Of a stretch of 64,000 nucleotides of DNA, positions 8,185 to 17,273 are shown piece by piece (position 1 is the first letter of the stretch; each line of letters starts with the position of its first letter). The DNA comes from Streptomyces sp. V3I7 (lineage in GTDB: Bacteria; Actinomycetota; Actinomycetes; Streptomycetales; Streptomycetaceae), in contig NZ_JAUSZK010000001.1 in assembly GCF_030817495.1 (NCBI RefSeq), forward strand, positions 992,001 to 1,056,000, read 5' to 3'. Below the pieces are notes generated by a model that made no database searches, was not told the origin of the DNA, and saw only the letters and a program-made list of their open reading frames with translations. The position numbers and the translations under genes were made by a program.

Positions 8185-9603
8185 TCACACGGCGGGCCCG
8201 TCCGGACCGATCCGGCTGCGCACCGCCGTCTGGACCTCGGCCTCCTCGGCCGGGTCGGCGGCGAGGCGGCGCAGGCGCTCGACGACGCGGTTGTCACCGG
8301 TCTCCGCGTAGCGGGCGGCGAGTTCGCGGGTGGTCTCCTCGCAGTCCCACAGGCATTCGACGCCGAAGCCGGTCGGGAAGGAGGGGTCGGTGGCGGCCAG
8401 GGCGCGGGCGGCGCGGCCGCGCAGATGGGAGGACGCCGTCTCCCGGTACACGTGGCGCAGCACGGGCGCCGCGCAGGCGATGCCGAGGCGGCCGGCTCCG
8501 TCGACGAGGGTCCACAGTCCGGGCGCGTCGGGCCCCTCGCCCCGTACGGTCTCACGGAGCGCGCCGAGGACGAGGTCGCTGTCCTGCGCCCCGCCCCGGC
8601 AGGCGAGCACGCGACCGGCGGCGGCGCCGAGGGCGTCGGGCCGGTGGGCCCAGCCGCGCGCCCGCTCGACGGCGGCCTCGCCGCGCATGCGCTCGAAGGC
8701 GTCGACGGCGGCCTCCATGACGGGCCCCGGACCGTCGGCCACCGCGGCCTCGATCAGGGCGGGAGCGTCGGGATCGTCGCTGTCGGCGAGGTAGCGAAGG
8801 GCGGTGCAGCGGGCGCCCTCGGTGCCGGCGCGGGCGGCCAGGAGGATCTCCGGACGGTCGTCAGGGGCCGCGACGGCGGCGAGACAGCGGGCGGCCGGGA
8901 CATGGAGGACGGCGCCGCGTTCGACGCCCTGCTGGGCCCATTTGAAGACCGCTGACACACTCCACCCCGGGCGGGGACCGCTCGGCCGCATCTGCCGTTG
9001 CCAGCGGTCGAAGCTGCCCGTTTCCTGGGCGGTGCGCACGCGCGTGGCGATCGACTCGCGCGGGTCCTCGGCCCACAGCCGCCAGGGCCGCGGCTCGAAG
9101 GCGTCCCGCACGGCGACGGCCAGTTCGGCCTCACCCTCGGCGTCGGCAGGGAAGCGGGCCAGGACCGGGGCGGCGAGGGCGCGCAGGCCGGCGTCGTCGT
9201 CCCGGAGCGCCAGTTCGTCCAGGGCCCAGGCCCAGTTGGCGCCCGAGGCGGCGTACCTGCGCAGCAGCACGAGCGCGTCGCGCCTGCCGTACGACGCGAG
9301 GTGCCCGAGAACGGACAGGGCGAGGCCGGTGCGGGCCTCCTCAGGGTCGAGGACGTCCTCGGCGCCGAAGAGGTGCGTCTCGATGGCGTCCAGTTCACCG
9401 TGCAGGTCGAGGTAGAGCCGCGCGTAGTACAGGGAGCGGTTCTCGACCTGCCAGTCGTGGCGCGGGTCGCGCAGCACGCAGTGGTTGAGCGCCGCGAGCG
9501 CTTCGGGGCGCGGGGCGGTGAGGGCGTGCAGCGTGCCGTCGCCGCGGCCCCGCTGGAGCAGGCCCAGCAGTGTGCCGCTGGGCGCTATGACCGGATCGAA
9601 CAT
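8185..9603 (-). CDS. HEAT-repeat-like helical hypothetical protein
   Basis: A 472-residue soluble protein of repeated helical pairs. Segments such as ALRYLADSDDPDAPALIEAA, ALGAAAGRVLACRGG and HLRGRAARALAATDPSFP look like HEAT/PBS-lyase repeats. No catalytic motif, signal peptide or membrane helix is seen. Start ATG 9603 is preferred because GAGG lies about 10 bp upstream; a GTG at 9618 is also in frame. A scaffold or adaptor role is all the fold suggests; similar genes are common in Streptomyces and uncharacterised. Confidence 0.75.
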   Translation of the reverse strand: MFDPVIAPSGTLLGLLQRGRGDGTLHALTAPRPEALAALNHCVLRDPRHDWQVENRSLYYARLYLDLHGELDAIETHLFGAEDVLDPEEARTGLALSVLGHLASYGRRDALVLLRRYAASGANWAWALDELALRDDDAGLRALAAPVLARFPADAEGEAELAVAVRDAFEPRPWRLWAEDPRESIATRVRTAQETGSFDRWQRQMRPSGPRPGWSVSAVFKWAQQGVERGAVLHVPAARCLAAVAAPDDRPEILLAARAGTEGARCTALRYLADSDDPDAPALIEAAVADGPGPVMEAAVDAFERMRGEAAVERARGWAHRPDALGAAAGRVLACRGGAQDSDLVLGALRETVRGEGPDAPGLWTLVDGAGRLGIACAAPVLRHVYRETASSHLRGRAARALAATDPSFPTGFGVECLWDCEETTRELAARYAETGDNRVVERLRRLAADPAEEAEVQTAVRSRIGPDGPAV

Positions 9604-9737
9604 GGGAAACAGCCTCACATCAAGCGTCGACGTGACCGGGACACACGCATTACCTGGCCGCGTGACACAACGTCGGGGCGCCCGCCGTCTCGTGCTTGCT
9701 GTAGACCATTTTTTCCTCTGCCTCTCGTCGGAGCCCT

Positions 9738-9760
9738 CGCGGACCGCGTCACGGTCCGCG
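9738..9760. terminator. GC hairpin between the ankyrin and HEAT-repeat genes
   Basis: CGCGGACCG at 9738-9746 pairs perfectly with CGGTCCGCG at 9752-9760 across a 5-nt loop, about 180 bp beyond the ankyrin stop. There is no strong T tract, as is usual for Streptomyces terminators, so an operator or processed hairpin is also possible. Nothing else is recognisable in the 336-bp gap 9604-9939. Confidence 0.4.
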
Positions 9761-9939
9761 TGTGTGCGGCAACATCTGCCCCGCCATCTCGACCGTGAAT
9801 CACGACGTCATGATGACCCGCGGTTTCTCCTGCCGCGACCGTATTTCGGGCGGCCTTTTCACCGCCTCCCCCGTTTTTCTTGCCGTGCCCGGTCAGTTCC
9901 TGCTCAGGACCTGGTCAGCCCTGGTCAGGGCGGTTCGGA

Positions 9940-10332
9940 TCAGCGTGTACCGAACAATTCCAGGAGTTCCGTCCTGCCGAACATCCGGGCGGTGTCGATG
10001 GCCGACGGAGTTCCGGCCGCGGGATCGGCGCCGCCTTCGACAAGCGCCTTGATCACTTCCTGCTCGCCCTTGAAGACGGCACCGGCGAGCGGCGTCTGGC
10101 CGCGGTCGTTGACCCGGTCCACGGCGGCCCCGCGCGCGAGCAGCGCGCGCACCGTTTCGGCGTGGCCGTGATAGGCGGCGAGCATCACCAGGGAGTCGCC
10201 TCGGTCGTTGGTGAGGTCGGCCGGGACGCCGGCGTCGACGTAGGCCACGAGCTCCTCGGTCCGCCCCTGCCGGGCCAGATCGAAGATCCTGGTCGCCAGC
10301 TCCACGACCTCGGGGTCGGGGGCTTCACTCAT
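9940..10332 (-). CDS. small ankyrin-repeat protein
   Basis: A 130-residue protein of about three ankyrin repeats, visible as DRGDSLVMLAAYHGHAETVR and DRGQTPLAGAVFKGEQEVIK with a degenerate final repeat. It has no signal peptide, so it is probably a cytoplasmic protein-binding module with unknown partner. ATG 10332 is chosen over the GTG at 10344 because GGAGAGG lies 11 nt before it. It is transcribed away from smeA-sffA. Confidence 0.85.
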   Translation of the reverse strand: MSEAPDPEVVELATRIFDLARQGRTEELVAYVDAGVPADLTNDRGDSLVMLAAYHGHAETVRALLARGAAVDRVNDRGQTPLAGAVFKGEQEVIKALVEGGADPAAGTPSAIDTARMFGRTELLELFGTR

Positions 10333-10570
10333 CGGGCGGACCACCTCTCCTGCGCATTTCTCGAACCGGGGGAGCGTACGTCAGCGCGCGATTCGACTGC
10401 CGTACGGGTGAAGCGCCAGCGTACTGGCCTGCAGGGGGCCGTCCGGGCGCCGCCAACCGGGGGAAATGCGCCGAGATTCACCCAGTTGCACCTTTTATCG
10501 TATGGATACATGCTGTGATGCTGGAACAACTCATGGTGACTGTCCCCCCATCGACACCAGGAGACCTCAA

Positions 10571-10765
10571 ATGATTCTCTCCATGTCCGGCGTTGTCCTG
10601 CTCGGCATCATCGTCTTCCTCTTCTTCAGGAAGGACGGCCTCAAGGCTTCCCACGCAGTGGTCGCATCCCTGTTCGGCTTCTACCTCGCCAGCACGGCCA
10701 TCGCCCCGAGCATCAAAGCCGGCGGCGAGAGCCTGGCGAGCCTCCTCGGCGGCATCAAGTTCTGA
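10571..10765 (+). CDS. smeA: SmeA small membrane protein of sporulation septa
   Basis: A 64-residue protein with two hydrophobic helices: residues about 5-20 (SGVVLLGIIVFLFF) and 28-45 (HAVVASLFGFYLASTAIAP). Size, topology and position directly before an FtsK-like gene match SmeA of S. coelicolor (about 63 residues), which is known to localise SffA to sporulation septa and affect spore chromosome segregation and maturation. The start ATG 10571 has AGGAGA 8 nt upstream; only 39 bp separate it from sffA. A GACAC pentamer (WhiA core motif) lies at 10553-10557, but pentamers occur often by chance. Confidence 0.88.
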   Translation: MILSMSGVVLLGIIVFLFFRKDGLKASHAVVASLFGFYLASTAIAPSIKAGGESLASLLGGIKF

Positions 10766-10804
10766 CGCACCCCTCCCGCCCTTACGCACCGACAGGAGAC
10801 AGCA

Positions 10805-12463
10805 GTGGCCCGGCGCCCTCTCCCCCGCATTCTGAGCAACGGCAGCGCACAGATCGCCAGGAGCCGGGAGCTGGCCCGGACGGCGGCCGACAGCGCCACC
10901 GACGTCCTCCACCCGCTGATCACCGTCACGCGCGGACTGCGCCGGCTGGCCTCGGCCGGACGGCGCAAGTGGGCGGACACGCCCAAGGACAAGCGCGGGC
11001 CGCTGCTGTTCCTGGTGGCCGCGGTGGTCCTGGTCGTGGCGCTGGTGCCCTACGGCCCGCTGCTCGCCGTCATCTCGCTGATGGCGGCGGCAGCCTGGCA
11101 CGGCCGGGACCGCACCGCGTCCGAACCCGAGGGGCCCGACGAGTCCCAGGCGCAGCGGCTCCAATCGCTGTACGAGGCCCTGGTGCCGTACTTCTCTGCC
11201 CCCGAGGACCCGGCGCCCCTCTACGCCCACGGCGGGGCCTGGGACAAGGCCTTCGCCACCCACGAGTTCGACGACGCGGGCCGCGTCGGCCACCTCGTGA
11301 TCCGCTACCCGGCCTACTTCCCCGACGGCGAGCCCGAAGCCCGCGCGCGGATCGAGCATCTGCTCACCGCCAAGGCCGGCCGGGGCCGTGAGTACCACTT
11401 CGTGTGGGACGAGGAGGCCAACCAGCTCACGGTCACCGTCCTCGCCCCGCTGCCCACCGACATCGCCGCCCAGCGGTTCGTCACCGCGCCCGGCGAGACC
11501 GTCCTCGGCTTCACCGACCCCACCGAGGTCCAGCGCACGCTCCCCCTCGGCTACGGCGAGGAGCAGCGCGATGTCCCGCCGGTCGTCTGGCGCACCGGCA
11601 TCCGCTCCACCGAACCGCACCTGCTGGCCGTCGGCCAGCCCGGCAGCGGCACCTCGACCCTGCTGCGCTCGATCGCCCTCCAGGCGCTCCAGCACGGCGA
11701 TGTGCTCATCGTCGAAGGCGGCGGCACCAGCGAGTACGCCTGCCTGACCGGCCGGGACGGTGTCGTGGCCGTCGAGTGCGGGCTGACCGGGGCGCTCTCC
11801 AGCCTGGAGTGGGCGGCACACGAGACGGAGCGGCGGCTGATCGCCGCCAACCGGGCCCGGCAGGCCGGGCATCCGCCGCCGGACGACACCAGGCGTCCGC
11901 TGTGGATCCTGCTGGACCGGCCGAGCACCTTCACCCACCTCGCGGCCGCGGAGGGACGCAGGGATCCGCAGGCACTGCTCCAGGTCCCGCTGCGGCACGG
12001 GCGGGCGGCCAATGTGACCGTGGCCGTCGCCGAACAGCTCGACGGCGCGGACGCGTTGAGCGAGGCGGTACGGCAGCACACGCGCGCGCGGGTCGTGCTC
12101 GGACCCGCGACGCCGGAGCAACTCGCCTCGGTCTTGGGCGCGCCCGCGCACACGACACCGCTCACCGACGTCCCGCCGGGGCGCGGTTACGCGCGGCTGG
12201 GCTCCGGTCCGGTTCACCGGCTCCAGGTGCCGTCCACGCCCGACCCGTACGACGACGCGACGAGCGACGCCGACCGGCAGGCGGTGCTGGCCCTGCTCCC
12301 GGCCCGCACCTCCCCCGAGGCCGGCGAGCCGCTGGACGCGGCCGGGCCGGACGCGACCCCCGTGGAGGCCGAGCCGGTGCCCGCCGCGCCGGTGGAGGCA
12401 CAGCCGAAGGGCCCGTCGACCCAGCCGCTGCACGCCCAGGCCATGGCGGCCGAGAGCACCTGA
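10805..12463 (+). CDS. sffA: SffA, SpoIIIE/FtsK-family protein of sporulation septa
   Basis: A 552-residue protein from GTG 10805 (AGGAGA upstream). Residues about 65-98 form two membrane helices, followed by a soluble FtsK/SpoIIIE-type motor region. The P-loop position at residues 277-284 reads GQPGSGTS, so threonine replaces the lysine of the Walker A motif (GxxxxGK[ST]). A Walker B-like strand is PLWILLDRPS. There is no FtsK gamma domain; the C-terminus is a disordered Ala/Pro/Glu tail. In S. coelicolor SffA is recruited to sporulation septa by SmeA. Loss of the lysine suggests weak or no ATP hydrolysis unless compensated. Confidence 0.85.
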   Translation: MARRPLPRILSNGSAQIARSRELARTAADSATDVLHPLITVTRGLRRLASAGRRKWADTPKDKRGPLLFLVAAVVLVVALVPYGPLLAVISLMAAAAWHGRDRTASEPEGPDESQAQRLQSLYEALVPYFSAPEDPAPLYAHGGAWDKAFATHEFDDAGRVGHLVIRYPAYFPDGEPEARARIEHLLTAKAGRGREYHFVWDEEANQLTVTVLAPLPTDIAAQRFVTAPGETVLGFTDPTEVQRTLPLGYGEEQRDVPPVVWRTGIRSTEPHLLAVGQPGSGTSTLLRSIALQALQHGDVLIVEGGGTSEYACLTGRDGVVAVECGLTGALSSLEWAAHETERRLIAANRARQAGHPPPDDTRRPLWILLDRPSTFTHLAAAEGRRDPQALLQVPLRHGRAANVTVAVAEQLDGADALSEAVRQHTRARVVLGPATPEQLASVLGAPAHTTPLTDVPPGRGYARLGSGPVHRLQVPSTPDPYDDATSDADRQAVLALLPARTSPEAGEPLDAAGPDATPVEAEPVPAAPVEAQPKGPSTQPLHAQAMAAEST

Positions 12464-12508
12464 CCGCCACGGGACGACGTACGAATACGGGGCCCTGCTG
12501 CGGCGGGG

Positions 12509-12694
12509 CTCCACCAGCCGGGCCGCGGCAGCCAGGCGTACCGCAGCCTCCTCCGCCACACCGCACGAAGGACGGACACGGGACCCCACCCGTGCCTACG
12601 CCACGAACGTGCGCGGCGGCTCCGCTCCGCCCGTCGCACCCGACTCCACCAGCCGGGCCGCGGCAGCCAGGCGTACCGCAGCCTCCTCCGCCAC
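12509..12694. repeat. 51-bp exact direct repeat duplicating the mocR 3' end
   Basis: Positions 12509-12559 and 12644-12694 are identical over 51 bp, 135 bp apart. The right copy encodes the MocR C-terminal VAEEAAVRLAAAARLVE; the left copy lies outside the gene in the sffA-mocR intergenic region. The two sequences diverge immediately on either side. Confidence 0.9.
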
Positions 12695-14104
12695 CGCTCC
12701 CGCCACGGTGAACGGCAGTCGCACATAGCCCTCGAAGGCGCCGTCGACCCCGAAGCGCGGGCCGGAGGGCACGCGGACGCCGACCCGCTCCCCCGCCTCC
12801 GCCAGCCGCGAGCCCGACAGACCGCCCGCGCGCACCCACAGCGTGAGGCCGCCCCGGGGCACCTCGAACTCCCACTCCGGCAGTTCGCGCCGTACCGCCG
12901 TCACGAGGGCGTCCCGGTTCTCCCGCGCCTGGACGCGCCGCAGGTCCACCGCCTGCTCCCAACCGCCGGTGCTGAAGAGCCAGTTCACGGCGAGCTGCTC
13001 CAGGACGGGGGTGCCCAGGTCGGCGTACGCGCGCGCGGCGACCAGGCTGCGGATGACATCAGGAGCCGCGCGGACCCAGCCGATGCGCATCCCGGCCCAG
13101 AAGGCCTTGCTGGCAGAACCGACCGTGATGACCGTCGAGCCGGCCGGGTCGAAGCCGCACACCGGGCGCGGCATGTCCGCGCGAGTCAGGTCCTCGTCCA
13201 GGTACAGCTCGCTCATCGTCTCGTCGACGACGAGCACCGTCCCCGCCGAGCGGGCCGCGTCCACCAGCCGGCGCCGCTGGTCCTCGTCGGCCAGCGCGCC
13301 GCTGGGGTTGTGGAAGTCGGCGACGACATAGGCGAGCCGGGGCGCGGCCTCGCGCAGCACCTGGCGCCAGCGGTCCAGGTCCCAGCCCGTGAGCCCCTCG
13401 CCCATGGCGACCGGGACCAGCCGGGCGCCCGCCTCCCGCATCAGCTGGAGGATGTTGGCGTACGACGGCGACTCGACGGCGATGCGCTCGCCGCGGCCGG
13501 CGAAGAGGTGGCAGATCGCGTCCATGGCGCCCATGGCGCCGGTCGTCACCATGATCTGCTCGGGCATGGTGGGGATCCCGCGCTCCGTGTAGCGCTCGGC
13601 GATCATCGCGCGCAGCGCGGGCAGACCGGCCGGGTAGTCGCCGTGCGTGTGCGCGTACGGCGGTAGTTCCTCCAGCGCGCCCTGGACGGCCCGGGTCAGC
13701 CACGGCTCGGGCGCGGGCAGCGCGGCACAGCCGAGGTCGATGACCGAGCCCAGCGACTCGGGCGGCAGCGGTTCGAGCCCGCGCGCGGGCAGCGGATTTC
13801 CGGCCGGTACGGCGGTCCAGCTGCCCGCGCCGCGCCGGGACTCCAGGAAGCCCTCGGTGCGCAGCGCCTCGTAGGCGGCGGCGACCGTGGTGCGGCTGAC
13901 GGAGAGGGAGAGCGCCAGTTCGCGCTCGGCGGGCAGCCGGGCGGCCACGGGCACGCGCCCTTCGAGCACGAGCAGCCGGATGCCGTCGGCGAGCGCACGG
14001 TAGGCGGGCGGGCGGCGGGTTCCGGGGCCGGCGGGGCGGTCCTGCTGGGAGTTGAGGAGCCGGGCGAGCTGAGCGGCTCCCACCGCTGAGGTCCACGACG
14101 CCAT
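12596..14104 (-). CDS. MocR-type regulator (GntR helix-turn-helix fused to class I aminotransferase fold)
   Basis: A 502-residue MocR protein. Residues about 30-100 form a GntR winged helix (YRALADGIRLLVLEGRVPVA, then SLSVSRTTVAAAYEAL). The rest is a fold-type I aminotransferase domain: YVVADFHNPSGALADEDQR, then ITVGSASKAFWAGMRIGW whose SASK lysine would hold PLP. ATG 14104 is preferred because AAGGTGG sits 10 nt upstream. It is divergent from a YczE-type membrane protein gene, the arrangement also known for B. subtilis yczR-yczE, so it probably controls that gene with PLP or an amine as signal (inference). Its 3' end is partly duplicated downstream. Confidence 0.9.
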   Translation of the reverse strand: MASWTSAVGAAQLARLLNSQQDRPAGPGTRRPPAYRALADGIRLLVLEGRVPVAARLPAERELALSLSVSRTTVAAAYEALRTEGFLESRRGAGSWTAVPAGNPLPARGLEPLPPESLGSVIDLGCAALPAPEPWLTRAVQGALEELPPYAHTHGDYPAGLPALRAMIAERYTERGIPTMPEQIMVTTGAMGAMDAICHLFAGRGERIAVESPSYANILQLMREAGARLVPVAMGEGLTGWDLDRWRQVLREAAPRLAYVVADFHNPSGALADEDQRRRLVDAARSAGTVLVVDETMSELYLDEDLTRADMPRPVCGFDPAGSTVITVGSASKAFWAGMRIGWVRAAPDVIRSLVAARAYADLGTPVLEQLAVNWLFSTGGWEQAVDLRRVQARENRDALVTAVRRELPEWEFEVPRGGLTLWVRAGGLSGSRLAEAGERVGVRVPSGPRFGVDGAFEGYVRLPFTVAGAVAEEAAVRLAAAARLVESGATGGAEPPRTFVA

Positions 14105-14155
14105 GAAGATCAGTCCACCTTCCCCGAATTGGCCATGGATGGCTTCTGTTTCCAA

Positions 14156-14168
14156 GCCACAGAGTGGC
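14156..14168. promoter_or_regulatory. small palindrome in the mocR-yczE intergenic region
   Basis: GCCAC-AGA-GTGGC is a perfect 5-3-5 palindrome, and GCCACA recurs about 20 bp to its right. It lies about midway between the divergent starts and is a reasonable candidate operator for the MocR protein, whose relatives use direct or inverted half-sites. Binding is inferred. Confidence 0.35.
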
Positions 14169-14205
14169 ATGCACCGGTCCACCATTGCCACACAGGGGGG
14201 CACTT

Positions 14206-14883
14206 TTGTCCGCTGAGCCGTTCACCGACCCGTCCAAGCGGAGCCATCTCGCGCGGCGGCTGATCCAGCTGTACGTCGGCCTCGTCCTGTACGGCGCGAG
14301 CACCGCCCTTTTCGTGGAGGCGGGCCTGGGCCTGGAGCCCTGGGGCGTCCTGCACCAGGGGCTCGCGAAGCTGACGGGGCTGAGCATGGGGCTGGTGCTG
14401 ACCATCGTCGGCGCGCTGGTGCTGCTGCTGTGGGTGCCGCTGCGCCAGCGCCCCGGCCTCGGCACCGTCTCCAACGTCCTGGTGATCGGCTTCGCCATGG
14501 ACATGTGCCTGACCGTCCTCCCCGACGTCCACACGCTCGCCGTGCGGATTCCGGTGCTTGTCGCGGGCATCGTGCTGAACGGCATGGCGACCGGCCTGTA
14601 CATCGCGGCGTCCTTCGGCCCGGGCCCCCGCGACGGCCTGATGACCGGGCTGCACCAGCGCACGGGACGCTCGATCCGGCTGATCCGCACCGTCCTGGAG
14701 GCGACCGTGGTCGCGACCGGCTTCGCCCTCGGCGGCACCGTGGGCGTCGGCACTGTCCTGTACGCGCTGTGCATCGGCCCGCTGGCCCAGTTCTTCCTGC
14801 GGGTGTTCGCCCTGCCCTCGGCATCGGGGCGCAGCACGGTCGTCGCCGGACGGCAACCGGAGCGCGCGATACTTCACCCGTGA
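14206..14883 (+). CDS. YczE/YyaS/YitT-family integral membrane protein
   Basis: A 225-residue protein with about five membrane helices (QLYVGLVLYGASTALFVEAG, then LVLTIVGALVLLLWV and others). LGLEPWGVLHQGLAKLTG and FGPGPRDGLMTGL are signatures of the YczE family, whose substrate is unknown. I choose TTG 14206 because AGGGGGG sits 7 nt upstream; a GTG at 14164 is also in frame but lacks an SD. It is divergent from a MocR gene and overlaps the downstream phosphodiesterase gene by 4 bp. Confidence 0.83.
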   Translation: MSAEPFTDPSKRSHLARRLIQLYVGLVLYGASTALFVEAGLGLEPWGVLHQGLAKLTGLSMGLVLTIVGALVLLLWVPLRQRPGLGTVSNVLVIGFAMDMCLTVLPDVHTLAVRIPVLVAGIVLNGMATGLYIAASFGPGPRDGLMTGLHQRTGRSIRLIRTVLEATVVATGFALGGTVGVGTVLYALCIGPLAQFFLRVFALPSASGRSTVVAGRQPERAILHP

Positions 14884-15650
14884 CCACCGTGCCGATACGC
14901 CATCCCTATCTCGACCATCCCGGCCCGATCCCCTTCGCCCACCGGGGCGGGGCGGCGGACGGCCTGGAGAACACCGCGGCCCAGTTCAGGCAGGCGGTGG
15001 CGGCGGGCTACCGGTACATCGAGACGGACGTGCACGCCACGGCCGACGGCCGGCTCGTCGCGTTCCACGACGCGACGCTGGACCGGATCACCGACGGGGC
15101 GGGCCGGATAGCCGACCTGCCCTGGGCGGACGTACGGCAGGCGCGGGTGGCGGGGCGCGAGCCGGTGCCGCTGTTCGAGGAGCTGCTGGAGGCGTTCCCC
15201 GAGGTCCGCTGGAACATCGACGTCAAGGCGGAGCCCGCCCTGCGCCCCCTCCTGGAGCTGATCGAGCGCGCGGACGCCTACGACCGCGTCTGCGTGGGCT
15301 CCTTCTCCGAGGCGCGGGTGCTGCGCGCCCAGCGGCTCGCCGGGCCGCGCCTCGCCACGTCGTTCGGCACCCGCGGCGTGCTCGGTCTGCGGCTGCGGTC
15401 CTGGGGACTGCCCGCCGCCGTACGTCGCTCGGCGGTCGCCGCGCAGGTCCCCGAGTCCCAGTCGGGCGTGCTGGTGGTCGACCACCGCTTCGTCCGCGCC
15501 GCACACGCGCGCGGGCTTCAGGTGCACGTGTGGACGGTCAACGAACCGGAGCGGATGCACCGGCTCCTGGACCTGGGGGTCGATGGCATCATGACCGATC
15601 ACATCGACATGTTGCGCAAGGTCATGGAGGACCGAGGCGTCTGGGCCTGA
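14880..15650 (+). CDS. glycerophosphodiester phosphodiesterase
   Basis: A 256-residue cytoplasmic GDPD TIM barrel starting at GTG 14880 (GTGA overlap with the gene before). The catalytic motif is FAHRGGAADGLENTAAQF: the HR pair and the ENT acidic residue, followed by ETDVHATADGRLVAFHD, which supplies the metal-binding Glu and Asp and the second histidine. C-terminal VHVWTVNEPERM and GVDGIMTDHID are also typical. It hydrolyses glycerophosphodiesters to glycerol-3-phosphate and an alcohol. No signal peptide is seen. Confidence 0.92.
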   Translation: MTTVPIRHPYLDHPGPIPFAHRGGAADGLENTAAQFRQAVAAGYRYIETDVHATADGRLVAFHDATLDRITDGAGRIADLPWADVRQARVAGREPVPLFEELLEAFPEVRWNIDVKAEPALRPLLELIERADAYDRVCVGSFSEARVLRAQRLAGPRLATSFGTRGVLGLRLRSWGLPAAVRRSAVAAQVPESQSGVLVVDHRFVRAAHARGLQVHVWTVNEPERMHRLLDLGVDGIMTDHIDMLRKVMEDRGVWA

Positions 15651-15709
15651 TCACCCCCGGCGCGCCCCCGCCTTGGCACGGCACCGTCAGCGGGGGAAGC
15701 GAGGCACGG

Positions 15710-17095
15710 GTGGGGACGAAGACCGAGCGGGCGATGGGGGTCCCGCCCGAACGCGACCTGCCGGAACCGGCGGCGGAGGCCGCCGAGCGGCGGCGCGAGC
15801 AGCACGGCTGGTACTTCTACGACTGGGCGTGCTCCGTCTACTCGACGAGCGTGCTCACCGTGTTCCTCGGCCCCTATCTGACCGCGGTCGCACGGTCGGC
15901 GGCGGACGCGGACGGATACGTGCACCCGCTGGGCGTCCCGGTCCGTGCCGGAGCGTTCTTCGCCTACTCGGTGTCCCTGTCGGTGGTCCTGGCGGTCCTG
16001 GTGATGCCCCTGGTGGGCAGCGCTGCCGACCGCACCGGCCGCAAGAAGCCCCTGCTCGCGGCGGCGGCGTACACCGGGGCCGCGGCGACGACGGGCATGT
16101 TCTTCCTGGACGGCGACCGGTATCTGCTCGGCGGCGCCCTGCTGATCGTCGCGAACGCGGCCCAGTCCGTGGCGATGATGCTCTACAACTCCTATCTGCC
16201 GCAGATCGCCCCGCCCGAGGAACGCGACGCGGTCTCCTCGCGCGGCTGGGCCTTCGGCTACGCCGCGGGCTCCCTGGTGCTGGTCGCCAACCTCGTCCTG
16301 TACTCCGCGCACGACAGCTTCGGCCTGTCCGAGACGGTCGCGATCCGTGTGTGCCTGGCCTCGGCCGGGCTGTGGTGGGGCGCCTTCGCGCTCGTACCGC
16401 TGCGGCGGCTGCGCGACCGGCGTACGGGCGGGCCGACGGCCGCCCGCGCCACCACTCCCGCGCTACGGCAACTGGTGGCGACCGCCCGCGACATGCGCCG
16501 CCACCCGCTGACGCTGGCCTTCCTGCTGGCGTACCTCGTCTACAACGACGGCATCCAGACGGTGATCACCCAGGCGTCGGTCTACGGCTCCGAGGAGCTG
16601 GGGCTCGGCCAGTCGACGCTCATCGGGGCGGTGCTGATGGTCCAGGTGCTGGCGGTCGTCGGCGCGCTGGCGATGGGGCGGCTGGCCCGGGCGTACGGCG
16701 CCAAGCGCACGATCCTCGGCTCGCTCGTCGCCTGGACGGTCACGCTGGGAGCCGGGTACTTCCTGCCGGCCCGGGCGCCGGTGTGGTTCTACGTGCTGGC
16801 CGCGGGGATCGGGCTGGTGCTCGGCGGGAGCCAGGCGCTGTCCCGCTCGCTGTTCTCCCATCTCGTGCCGCCCGGCAAGGAAGCCGAGTACTTCTCCGCT
16901 TACGAGATGAGCGACCGGGGCATGAGCTGGCTGGGGCCGCTGCTGTTCGGGATGACATACCAGCTGACCGGCAGCTACCGCTCGGCGATCTTCTCGCTGG
17001 CCGCCTTCTTCGTCATCGGGTTCGTCCTGCTGGCGAGGGTGCCGGTACGGCGAGCGGTGACGGAGGCGGGCAATCCGGTCCCGGAACGGATGTAG
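15710..17095 (+). CDS. MFS transporter, UMF1 (Atg22-like) family
   Basis: A 461-residue MFS protein. It begins with the family hallmark HGWYFYDWACSVYSTSVLTV before helix 1; loop 2-3 is GSAADRTGRKK and the second half carries GGSQALSRSLFSHLVPPGKE. Members resemble yeast Atg22, an amino-acid effluxer, but bacterial substrates are unknown. I use GTG 15710, which has GGAAGCGAGG upstream; ATG 15734 is a credible alternative. It follows the phosphodiesterase by 59 bp and may be co-transcribed. Confidence 0.85.
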   Translation: MGTKTERAMGVPPERDLPEPAAEAAERRREQHGWYFYDWACSVYSTSVLTVFLGPYLTAVARSAADADGYVHPLGVPVRAGAFFAYSVSLSVVLAVLVMPLVGSAADRTGRKKPLLAAAAYTGAAATTGMFFLDGDRYLLGGALLIVANAAQSVAMMLYNSYLPQIAPPEERDAVSSRGWAFGYAAGSLVLVANLVLYSAHDSFGLSETVAIRVCLASAGLWWGAFALVPLRRLRDRRTGGPTAARATTPALRQLVATARDMRRHPLTLAFLLAYLVYNDGIQTVITQASVYGSEELGLGQSTLIGAVLMVQVLAVVGALAMGRLARAYGAKRTILGSLVAWTVTLGAGYFLPARAPVWFYVLAAGIGLVLGGSQALSRSLFSHLVPPGKEAEYFSAYEMSDRGMSWLGPLLFGMTYQLTGSYRSAIFSLAAFFVIGFVLLARVPVRRAVTEAGNPVPERM

Positions 17096-17273
17096 CGCTG
17101 ATTTAGCGCTCAACACGAAAGGGCGGTAGTGTACGCGTTTGGCCTGCCAGGCGTACCGTTACTGCGCGTCAAAGATGCCGAAACGCCGGGTGACATCTGT
17201 TTGCAGATGTGACAAACCGGGCGCCGGTGGGTACAAAAAGGGGCGGCTACGACGGCGACGCATGACCCTGAAC

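Noticed and set aside
6892..8955. Long plus-strand open frames opposite the glycosyltransferase and HEAT genes
   Set aside because: Shadows of the minus-strand genes; no recognisable domain or SD.
10553..10557. GACAC (WhiA-like) site before smeA
   Set aside because: A pentamer is expected by chance in GC-rich DNA; no further motif to support it.
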